DNA of 5,163 nt, taken from NCBI GenBank assembly GCA_023398855.1, contig JAEWRS010000264.1, positions 1 through 5,163 of the forward strand, written 5' to 3'. The notes beneath the pieces were generated by a model. The model saw only the letters and a program-made list of their open reading frames with translations. It did no database searches and had not been told where the DNA came from. Of the stretch, positions 1-5,163 are shown in pieces (the stretch's first letter is position 1; each line of letters starts with the position of its first letter). Both the position numbers and the translations under genes were made by a program. The stretch is from Bacillota bacterium. GTDB taxonomy: Bacteria; Bacillota; Clostridia; Lachnospirales; Lachnospiraceae.

Positions 1-1
1 G

Positions 2-67
2 ATCAAAAAGCTGATCGCAGCAGCCTTAAAGGATTTTGCAGAGCATCTTCAGGAAGACGAGGGGTGA
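2..67 (+). CDS. grdC: 3' end of an upstream gene, probably grdC (protein C beta subunit of glycine/sarcosine/betaine reductase)
   Basis: Only the last 21 codons are present, in the frame that begins at position 2, ending in TGA at 65-67. They read IKKLIAAALKDFAEHLQEDEG, an amphipathic, helix-like tail rich in Ala, Lys and Glu. The TGA lies 4 bases before the grdD start, which indicates a co-transcribed upstream gene. In known grd operons grdC directly precedes grdD, and the two proteins form component C, where GrdC is the thiolase/FabH-like subunit. The identity therefore rests on gene order rather than on any motif, because the tail is too short to be diagnostic. The other frames at the left edge give less protein-like translations. 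After the TGA the frame meets a TAA within a few codons, so this UGA is a true stop and not selenocysteine. Confidence 0.6.
   Translation: MKKLIAAALKDFAEHLQEDEG
59..64 (+). promoter_or_regulatory. Ribosome binding site that fixes the grdD start
   Basis: GAGGGG lies 7 bases before the ATG at 72. It overlaps the end of the upstream gene, so translation of the two is probably coupled. This site favours ATG 72 over the in-frame TTG at 36, which would lie inside the upstream gene and has no comparable purine-rich stretch at the right distance. Confidence 0.7.
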
Positions 68-71
68 GTGT

Positions 72-1232
72 ATGTCAGAGGGTAAGATGAAACGTATAAT
101 CGCAGAGACCTTTTTGGATATGGCTCATATGCTTGAGAAAGGCCAGACCGGCAAAATAATGCCTATTGCAGTTACTGCCATTGGCAGTGAGCACGGGGAA
201 GAGGCTATTTATCAGGCAGCCCGTGGGGCAGCAAAAAAAGGAATATCTGTGAAAATAATCGGAACCATGCAAGTGGAAGCGGAGAACCTGGAAGTCATAC
301 TGGTTGCCTCGGAAGAAGAGGGCCATAAAAAAATGGATGACATGCTTAAGAACCAGGAAGCTTACGGGGCAGTAACCATGCACTATCCTTTCCCAATCGG
401 AGTCTCTACGGTTGGCCGGGTGATTACTCCGGCATCGGGAAAGCAGATGTATATTGCATCCACAACAGGAACGTCATCCGTGAACCGGGTGGAGAGTATG
501 GTGAAAAATGCCATATACGGGATCATTGCCGCAAAGGCCAGTGGTGTGGAAAACCCCACGGTGGGTATTTTAAATGTGGATGGAGCCCGTCAGGCAGAGG
601 TTGCACTGCAAAAGCTTAAGAAAAATGGTTATGACATTCGGTTTGCCGTTTCACAGAGAGCCGACGGAGGCATTGTCATGAGGGGCAATGACTTATTGAC
701 AGGCTCTGCTGATGTGATGGTTATGGATTCTCTCACAGGAAATGTCCTCACAAAGGTGTTTTCCGCCTATACCACAGGAGGCAGCTATGAGTCGGTTGGC
801 TTTGGATACGGTCCTGGAATCGGTGAAGGATTTGACAAGCTGATCCTTATTGTATCAAGGGCATCGGGAACGCCTCTGGTTACAGGGGCCATTGAATTTG
901 CAAAAGAACTTCTTGACAACAATTATCAGAAGGTTATGGCTGAGGAGTTTGCAAAGGCAAAGAAAGCAGGCCTGGCTGAGATCCTGGAGGATTTAAAGCC
1001 TGGTAAGGCTTCAGAGCGGGCAGAGGAAGTAAAGGCGCCTCCAAAGGAAGTGGTGACCGAGGAGATCCTTGGAATTGAGATCATGGATTTAGAAGCCGCT
1101 GTTTCCTGTTTATGGGCAGCGGGTATTTATGCGGAGAGCGGAATGGGCTGTACAGGGCCTGTGGTTCTCATTGCAGAACACAATCTTAAAAAGGCCAGAG
1201 AGATCCTTTCCGGCAATCAGTTTATCGGCTGA
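72..1232 (+). CDS. grdD: Glycine/sarcosine/betaine reductase complex component C subunit alpha (GrdD)
   Basis: This is the alpha subunit of cytoplasmic protein C. With GrdC it takes the carboxymethyl group from the selenoether on GrdA, forms an acetyl thioester and releases acetyl phosphate, which yields ATP through acetate kinase. The protein starts at ATG 72 and has 386 residues, the usual length for GrdD, which is a PlsX-like family. Visible features are the N-terminal VTAIGSEHGEE segment (34-44), a Ser/Thr/Gly-rich stretch around 129-136, the glycine-rich GYGPGIGEG loop (245-253), a charged linker near 305-330, and a C-terminal GMGCTGPV motif (357-364). Cys360 in that motif matches Cys359, the known active-site thiol of the Eubacterium acidaminophilum enzyme. 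A second cysteine, Cys346, lies nearby. No signal peptide or membrane segment is seen. The gene follows its probable grdC partner by 4 bases and precedes selA by 55 bases. The protein is complete and not disrupted. Confidence 0.95.
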   Translation: MSEGKMKRIIAETFLDMAHMLEKGQTGKIMPIAVTAIGSEHGEEAIYQAARGAAKKGISVKIIGTMQVEAENLEVILVASEEEGHKKMDDMLKNQEAYGAVTMHYPFPIGVSTVGRVITPASGKQMYIASTTGTSSVNRVESMVKNAIYGIIAAKASGVENPTVGILNVDGARQAEVALQKLKKNGYDIRFAVSQRADGGIVMRGNDLLTGSADVMVMDSLTGNVLTKVFSAYTTGGSYESVGFGYGPGIGEGFDKLILIVSRASGTPLVTGAIEFAKELLDNNYQKVMAEEFAKAKKAGLAEILEDLKPGKASERAEEVKAPPKEVVTEEILGIEIMDLEAAVSCLWAAGIYAESGMGCTGPVVLIAEHNLKKAREILSGNQFIG

Positions 1233-1242
1233 TCCGGCCGGA
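1233..1242. repeat. Perfect 10-base palindrome in the grdD-selA gap
   Basis: TCCGGCCGGA is its own reverse complement and starts immediately after the grdD stop codon. As RNA it can form only a 3-bp stem with a 4-base loop, possibly extended by GCTG and CAGC on the two sides with unequal bulges. There is no T-run after it, so it does not look like an intrinsic terminator. It could be a weak mRNA processing or protein-binding element, or chance. The rest of the 55-base gap holds only the selA ribosome binding site. Confidence 0.3.
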
Positions 1243-1272
1243 GAGCAGCTTGGAAGGTTTGAAAAATAATTT

Positions 1273-1278
1273 GAGAGG
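1273..1278 (+). promoter_or_regulatory. Ribosome binding site of selA
   Basis: GAGAGG lies 9 bases before the ATG at 1288. It is weaker than the sites ahead of the two component B genes, which would fit a lower need for SelA than for the abundant reductase subunits. That last point is inference. Confidence 0.55.
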
Positions 1279-1287
1279 TTCGGAAAA

Positions 1288-2688
1288 ATGACAGATAAAA
1301 ACAGTCTCATGAGGCAGCTGCCTAAAGTGGATGAAATGATGCGTTCCATGGCCTTAGAAGGAATCACAGATGTTCCGGCGGTTTTAATTAAACTTGCCTG
1401 TCAAAAGGAAATCCAGCTGGAACGGCAAAAAATTTTATCCGGAGAATCCTGTCACCTCTCAAAGGATGAGTTAATCAGACGGATCAAAGCTGAAATCGAA
1501 AGGCAGAATAAACCCCAGCTGCGAAGGGTGGTCAATGGAACCGGCATTGTGCTTCATACCAATCTTGGGAGAGCAAGGCTTTCTCCAATTGTTTCGGAAA
1601 GCATGAAGGAAATCAGCGGATCTTACTCTAATCTGGAGTATCATCTGGAAACAGGAGAAAGAGGCTCCAGGTATGACCATGTGGAGCAGCTTCTTACCTT
1701 TTTGACCGGTGCAGAGGCAGCCCTTGTTGTCAACAACAATGCGGCAGCCGTGTATCTGGTGCTGAATTCTATGGCAAAGGGGAAAGAGGTCATTGTTTCA
1801 AGGGGTGAGCTGGTGGAGATAGGGGGAGCCTTCCGGGTTCCTGAAATTATGACAGCCAGCGGATGCAGACTTACAGAGGTAGGAACCACCAACAAGACCC
1901 ATGAGAGGGATTACGAAGATAACATCAATGAGAATACAGGTGCATTATTAAAGGTTCACACCAGTAATTATAAGATCATCGGCTTTACAGAGGAGGTTTC
2001 TATAGCGCAGATGAAGGCTGTTGGGGAAAAGCACGGGCTTCCGGTGATATTTGATCTGGGATCAGGGCTGCTGGCCGACTTAAAGGCGTATGGGATCGGT
2101 GATGAACCAACGGTCAAAGACTGCCTGGAACAAAGAGCTGATATCGTTTGCTTCAGCGGAGATAAGCTCCTTGGAGGACCTCAGGCCGGTATCATAGTAG
2201 GCAATGCCCGGTATATCAGCCAGATGAAGAAAAATCATCTGCTCCGGGCTCTGAGAATTGATAAGCTGACCTTAAATGCCCTGGAATTAACTCTCAGGCA
2301 GTATCTGTCCCCGGAAACGGCAATGGAACAGATTCCTACCCTGAAAATGATCACAGAGCCTTTGGAAGGTTTAAGGGAAAAGGCAGAGCATTTACACAGC
2401 CTCCTGTTGAAGCAGCCAGGGGTACAGGCTGAGGTGCTGGAAACGGAAGGGCAGATCGGCGGAGGAACCATGCCTGGTGTTAATCTTGCTTCTTATGCAG
2501 TGGGGATAAGCGTGGAACGGCTGTCCGCAGATATGCTGGATGACATGCTTCGGAATCATTCTGTTCCCATTGTTGCAAGAATCTGGAAAAGCAAGGTACT
2601 CCTTGATGTAAGGACCATGAGCGAAGAGGACCTTTTCGTGGCCGCAGATTTTTTTAACAGTATGGCAATGACGGTATTTACGAATTAA
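1288..2688 (+). CDS. selA: L-seryl-tRNA(Sec) selenium transferase (SelA)
   Basis: SelA is a PLP-dependent cytoplasmic enzyme that converts Ser-tRNA(Sec) to Sec-tRNA(Sec) using selenophosphate from SelD. The protein has 466 residues, normal for bacterial SelA. The N-terminal region (about 1-75) is the helical part expected to contact tRNA(Sec). Core motifs follow in order: NGTGIVLHTNLGRA (83-96), NLEYHLETGERGSR (115-128), VVNNNAAAV (147-155), EIGGAFRVPEIM (177-188), GTTNKTHERDYE (199-210), DLGSG (256-260) and SGDKLLGGPQAG (290-301). K293 is the expected PLP lysine. R95, R320 and R323 sit where active-site arginines lie in Aquifex SelA; the 27-residue distance from the PLP lysine to the second arginine agrees. 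The gene sits between the protein C and component B genes of a selenium-dependent reductase, and the last gene in the window needs its product. selB, selC and selD are not in the window. The protein appears complete, with no missing motif. Confidence 0.96.
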   Translation: MTDKNSLMRQLPKVDEMMRSMALEGITDVPAVLIKLACQKEIQLERQKILSGESCHLSKDELIRRIKAEIERQNKPQLRRVVNGTGIVLHTNLGRARLSPIVSESMKEISGSYSNLEYHLETGERGSRYDHVEQLLTFLTGAEAALVVNNNAAAVYLVLNSMAKGKEVIVSRGELVEIGGAFRVPEIMTASGCRLTEVGTTNKTHERDYEDNINENTGALLKVHTSNYKIIGFTEEVSIAQMKAVGEKHGLPVIFDLGSGLLADLKAYGIGDEPTVKDCLEQRADIVCFSGDKLLGGPQAGIIVGNARYISQMKKNHLLRALRIDKLTLNALELTLRQYLSPETAMEQIPTLKMITEPLEGLREKAEHLHSLLLKQPGVQAEVLETEGQIGGGTMPGVNLASYAVGISVERLSADMLDDMLRNHSVPIVARIWKSKVLLDVRTMSEEDLFVAADFFNSMAMTVFTN

Positions 2689-2692
2689 TTTG

Positions 2693-2699
2693 AAAGGAG
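2693..2699 (+). promoter_or_regulatory. Ribosome binding site that fixes the component B proprotein start
   Basis: AAAGGAG lies 7 bases before the ATG at 2707. It discriminates against a closer ATG at 2702, which is only 2 bases from the site and opens a two-codon frame (ATG GAA TGA). The strong match suggests high translation. Confidence 0.75.
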
Positions 2700-2706
2700 A
2701 TATGGA

Positions 2707-4032
2707 ATGAAGCTGGAATTGGGAAATTTTTATGTCAAAGAAATTCGCTTCGGTGATCAGACTTCCTTAAAAGACGGACTTCTTACCGTGAATAAAGAAG
2801 AAGCTCTGGCAGTAATAAAAGAAGATGAGCATATCACAGAAGCAGAACTCTATATTGTATCGCCTGGGGATCATGTCAGGCTTGTTCCTGTAAAAGAGGC
2901 TATTGAGCCCCGCTATCGTGTAGGGGGAGGCCCGGTATTTCCGGGAGTGACCGGAGAGCTGATGCAGGCCGGAAACGGAACCACCCATGCGCTGAAGGAT
3001 ATGAGCGTTCTGGTAGTGGGAAAACACTACGGCGGGTTCCAGGATGGGTTGATCGATATGAGCGGAGAAGGTGCCAAATACACCTACTACTCACAGTTGA
3101 AAAACCTGGTTTTAGTCGCTGATTCTGATGAGGTTTTTGAGCAGAGGGAACAGCAGAAGAAGAACAGGGCATTAAGGTGGGCCGGCATGCGCCTTGCCGA
3201 ATACATAGGCGCCGCAACAAAGGATTTAACACCGGATGAGGTAGAGACCTTTGAACTGGAGCCGGTTACAAAAAGAAGCGAGGAAGTAAACAAGCTTCCA
3301 AGCGTGGTGCTGGTGCTTCAGCCTCAGTCCCAGATGGAGGAAGGCGGCTATAATGACTTAAATTACGGCTGGGATACAAACCGGATGCTTCCCACCTTCA
3401 TGCATCCCAATGAAGTACTGGATGGAGCGATAATCAGCGGCTCCTTTATGCCTTGCTCCTCCAAGTGGGCTACCTATGATTTCCAGAACTTACCCATGAT
3501 CCGCAGGCTTTATAAGGAGCATGGAAAGACCATGAATTTTATTGGTGTGATCATGTCTAATTTAAATGTTGCCCTGGATCAGAAGGAAAGATCCGCTTTA
3601 TTTGTTGCCCAGATGGCAAAGAGCCTTGGAGCGGATTCCGCCATTGTTGCGGAGGAAGGATACGGCAACCCGGATGCGGACTTTACGGCTTGTATCGTTG
3701 CCCTGGAGAATGCAGGCGTTAAGACCGTAGGACTTACAAACGAGTGTACGGGAAGAGACGGTGCCAGCCAGCCTCTGGTTTCCTTAGATGAGAAAGAGGA
3801 TGCCATTGTATCCTGCGGAAACGTATCCACACTCATCAAGCTTCCAAAGATGGAAACAGTTCTTGGAGAGTTAGAGGCCCTTGCAAGAGATGGGATGTCA
3901 GGAGGCTGGTCTAATGATGAGATTTTAGGGGCTTCCGTAAAAGAGGATGGTTCAATTATTATGGAAAACAACGCCATGTTCTGCGGGGACCAGGTAGTAG
4001 GCTGGTCAACCAAGAGGATGGTAGAATTCTAG
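2707..4032 (+). CDS. grdI: Component B proprotein of glycine/sarcosine/betaine reductase, betaine/sarcosine type (GrdI/GrdG; pyruvoyl precursor)
   Basis: This is the substrate-binding proprotein of component B. Family members are cleaved before a cysteine, which becomes a pyruvoyl group on the C-terminal fragment; that group binds the amine as a Schiff base before the partner selenoprotein splits the C-N bond. The protein has 441 residues, close to the usual 430-440. Features are an N-terminal ELGNFYVKEIRFGDQT (4-19), PRYRVGGGPVFPGVTGE (68-84), GFQDGLIDMSGEGAKYT (110-126), DGAIISGSFMPCSSKWATY (239-257), EEGYGNPDAD (316-325) and TNECTGRDGASQP (344-356). Cys250 in the FMPCSS stretch is the likely processing site and would give parts of about 249 and 192 residues, like the known subunit sizes. 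From memory, FMPCSSKW and TNECTGRDG resemble GrdG/GrdI, whereas GrdE of glycine reductase has SGNC-SAC and TDEYAGRDG; the grdI symbol over grdG is therefore provisional. It lies 18 bases after selA and 13 before its selenoprotein partner. Confidence 0.85.
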   Translation: MKLELGNFYVKEIRFGDQTSLKDGLLTVNKEEALAVIKEDEHITEAELYIVSPGDHVRLVPVKEAIEPRYRVGGGPVFPGVTGELMQAGNGTTHALKDMSVLVVGKHYGGFQDGLIDMSGEGAKYTYYSQLKNLVLVADSDEVFEQREQQKKNRALRWAGMRLAEYIGAATKDLTPDEVETFELEPVTKRSEEVNKLPSVVLVLQPQSQMEEGGYNDLNYGWDTNRMLPTFMHPNEVLDGAIISGSFMPCSSKWATYDFQNLPMIRRLYKEHGKTMNFIGVIMSNLNVALDQKERSALFVAQMAKSLGADSAIVAEEGYGNPDADFTACIVALENAGVKTVGLTNECTGRDGASQPLVSLDEKEDAIVSCGNVSTLIKLPKMETVLGELEALARDGMSGGWSNDEILGASVKEDGSIIMENNAMFCGDQVVGWSTKRMVEF

Positions 4033-4040
4033 AAGGAGGG
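4033..4040 (+). promoter_or_regulatory. Strong ribosome binding site of the component B selenoprotein gene
   Basis: AAGGAGGG is nearly a full anti-16S match and lies 5 bases before the ATG at 4046. It begins right after the TAG of the preceding gene (4030-4032), which supports coupled, high-level and matched synthesis of the two component B partners. Confidence 0.75.
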
Positions 4041-4045
4041 ACGAA

Positions 4046-5163
4046 ATGAAAGGTATTTTATACTTAAATCAGTTTTTTGGTCAGGTCGGCGGAGAAGAAC
4101 TGGCTGATTTCAAACCGGAAATCAGAGAAGGCCTCGTTGGTCCGGCCATGGCATTGCAGCAGGAATTAGGCAATGATGTTGAAATAACGCATACAATCAT
4201 TTGCGGCGACAACTTTATGGGCTCCAACACAGAGGAAGCCGTTGCACTTATTCTTTCCATGCTGAAGGGAAAAGAGATAGATGTATTTTTTGCTGGACCG
4301 GCTTTCCGTGCAGGACGCTACGGATCAGCCTGCGGCCACATTTGCAACGCAGTTAAAAAAGAGTTCGGAGTGCCTGTTCTTACCTCAATGAACGATGAAA
4401 ACCCTGGGGTAGAAATGTTTAGAAAGGACATGTATGTATTTAAAGGCGGAGCCAGTGCTGCAGCCATGAAAAAGAATGTAAAGGCTATGGCAAGTTTTGC
4501 TCTTAAGCTGTTAAAGGGAGAGAAATTACTGCCGGCAGCAGAGGAAGGTTATTTTGGAAGAGGAGTCAGGGATCAGATCTGGCTGGATCCTCCGGTAACG
4601 GCAGCTGACCGTGTGATTGACATACTACTTAAGAAAGTTCATGGAGAACCATATGAGACAGAGCTTGCTATTCCAAAATCTGACCGGGTGGCAATTGCTC
4701 CGGCCATCACACCGGAAGAACTGACTAAGCTGGAGGTTGCCCTCATTACTTCTGGAGGAATCGTTCCGGTAGGAAATCCGGACCGCATTCAGTCAGCATC
4801 AGCAACCAAGTGGGGAAAATATGACATTTCCCAGACTGATGACCTTGTAAAGGGTGAGTACATGACCATTCACGCTGGCTTTGACCCGGCAGCAGCTAAC
4901 AATGACTCTGACGTAATCGTTCCATTAGATGCCATGAGACGGTATCAGAAAGAAGGAAAAATCGGCGGAGTATACAAATACTTCTTTTCCACCGTTGGCA
5001 CGGGAACGACCCAGGCTGAAGCAGCTAGAATGGGTAAAGAAATCGCAAGAGAATTAAAAAAGGATGGAATCAGAGCTGCAATTCTGACCTCCACATGAGG
5101 GACCTGTACACGTTGCGGTGCAACGATGACAAGAGAAATTGAAAGAGAAGGCATCACCATCGT
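4046..5163 (+). CDS. grdH: Component B selenoprotein of glycine/sarcosine/betaine reductase, betaine/sarcosine type (GrdH/GrdF), reads through UGA as Sec; 3' end outside window
   Basis: This is the selenocysteine subunit of component B, which reductively cleaves the C-N bond of the substrate held by the pyruvoyl partner and passes the carboxymethyl group to GrdA. The frame runs 350 codons to a TGA at 5096-5098 and then continues without a stop for 21 more complete codons to the edge, reading GTCTRCGATMTREIEREGIT. The result is U351-G-T-C354-T-R-C357, the U-x-x-C-x-x-C redox motif of GrdB-family proteins, preceded by the typical AILTST. Other motifs are YLNQFFGQVGGEE (6-18), the cysteine-containing THTIICGDNFMGSNTEEA (49-65), AGPAFRAGRYGSACG (83-97), ENPGVEMFRKDMY (118-130), EEGYFGRGVRDQ (166-177), TSGGIVPVGNPDRIQSASAT (235-254) and STVGTGTTQAEAARMGKE (315-332). 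Relatives have about 435-440 residues, so roughly 65 are missing at the right edge. The CGDNFMGSN wording recalls GrdF/GrdH rather than glycine-specific GrdB (CGDSYFNEN); betaine versus sarcosine remains open, so grdH is provisional. Confidence 0.9.
5096..5098 (+). other. In-frame UGA read as selenocysteine (U351 of the component B selenoprotein)
   Basis: The TGA falls exactly where GrdB-family proteins carry their catalytic Sec. The codons after it encode the conserved CTRCGATM stretch and remain open to the end of the window. selA lies in the same gene run, so the organism can make Sec-tRNA. A hairpin that fits the bacterial SECIS pattern follows. Automatic annotation would wrongly call this a stop. 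Confidence 0.95.
5099..5131 (+). promoter_or_regulatory. Bacterial SECIS element candidate directing Sec insertion at the UGA
   Basis: A perfect 6-bp stem, CGTTGC (5111-5116) with GCAACG (5120-5125), closes a GGT loop (5117-5119). Below a 3x3 internal loop, TGT (5105-5107) can pair with ACA (5129-5131). The loop starts 18 bases after the UGA and opens with G. This agrees with the known pattern for bacterial SECIS elements: a short loop with a G in its first two positions, about 16-37 bases from the UGA. In such systems SelB carrying Sec-tRNA binds the loop. The hairpin overlaps codons for the conserved C354 and C357, so it is constrained both as RNA and as protein. No folding calculation was run. 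Confidence 0.8.

Noticed and set aside
36..71. TTG-initiated 12-residue N-terminal extension of grdD
   Set aside because: It lies inside the upstream coding region, has no suitable ribosome binding site, and shifts the active-site cysteine away from its known position. The ATG at 72 has GAGGGG at 7 bases.
1230..1262. Possible Sec read-through at the grdD TGA, with the palindrome as a SECIS
   Set aside because: GrdD is already full length, the extension would be only 9 codons before another TGA, it carries no family motif, and the palindrome forms only a very weak hairpin.
1250..1270. Possible internal promoter before selA (TTGGAA and AATAAT)
   Set aside because: The two boxes are only 9 bases apart, far from the roughly 17 needed for a housekeeping promoter.
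2702..2710. Two-codon frame ATG GAA TGA overlapping the component B proprotein start
   Set aside because: Its ATG is only 2 bases from the ribosome binding site, too close for normal initiation. The ATG at 2707 has correct spacing and opens the homologous protein.
3579..4013. 144-codon open frame on the minus strand, and similar minus-strand frames elsewhere
   Set aside because: They lie wholly opposite strongly conserved genes, have no ribosome binding sites or recognisable motifs, and their composition is what a shadow frame gives.
4945..5160. Minus-strand frame covering the Sec region
   Set aside because: It is antisense to the conserved C-terminal part of the selenoprotein and its translation resembles no known family. 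The plus-strand read-through explains this stretch fully.
1..5163. CRISPR array, insertion sequence, tRNA or phage features
   Set aside because: No spaced direct repeats, terminal inverted repeats, transposase motifs or tRNA-like cloverleaf were seen. The window is almost fully occupied by the genes listed.

Overview
The window is a same-strand run of genes for a selenium-dependent Stickland-type amine reductase (the glycine/sarcosine/betaine reductase family). It suggests an anaerobic, amino-acid- or betaine-fermenting Clostridia member, and a Lachnospiraceae-like host would fit. This is inferred from gene content, strong purine-rich ribosome binding sites, moderate base composition and tight packing; no taxonomic marker is present.

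Layout, all on the + strand. (1) Positions 2-67 hold the last 21 codons of an upstream gene, most likely grdC (protein C beta subunit). (2) Positions 72-1232 are grdD (protein C alpha subunit, active-site Cys360). (3) A 55-base gap is followed by selA at 1288-2688 (L-seryl-tRNA(Sec) selenium transferase, PLP lysine K293). (4) Positions 2707-4032 encode the component B proprotein of the GrdE/GrdG/GrdI family, which in its relatives is cleaved to give a pyruvoyl subunit. (5) From 4046 to the window end runs the component B selenoprotein of the GrdB/GrdF/GrdH family. An in-frame UGA at 5096-5098 is best read as selenocysteine (U351). It opens a U-x-x-C-x-x-C motif, and the reading frame stays open to the last base. 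A 6-bp perfect hairpin with a GGT loop sits directly after the UGA and is a good bacterial SECIS candidate.

How the genes work together: component B (the last two genes) binds the amine substrate as a Schiff base on the pyruvoyl group and uses its selenocysteine to cleave the C-N bond. The carboxymethyl group then passes to the selenoprotein GrdA, which is not in this window. Protein C (GrdC plus GrdD) converts it to acetyl phosphate. SelA makes the Sec-tRNA needed to read the UGA codon in component B and in GrdA. Recalled differences between family members point to the betaine/sarcosine class of component B rather than the glycine class, but betaine and sarcosine cannot be separated by eye.

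A conventional gene caller would end the last gene at 5098 and lose the catalytic residue and the C-terminal part. No promoter, transcription terminator, tRNA, mobile element or CRISPR array is visible. There is no gene-free stretch longer than 55 bases.
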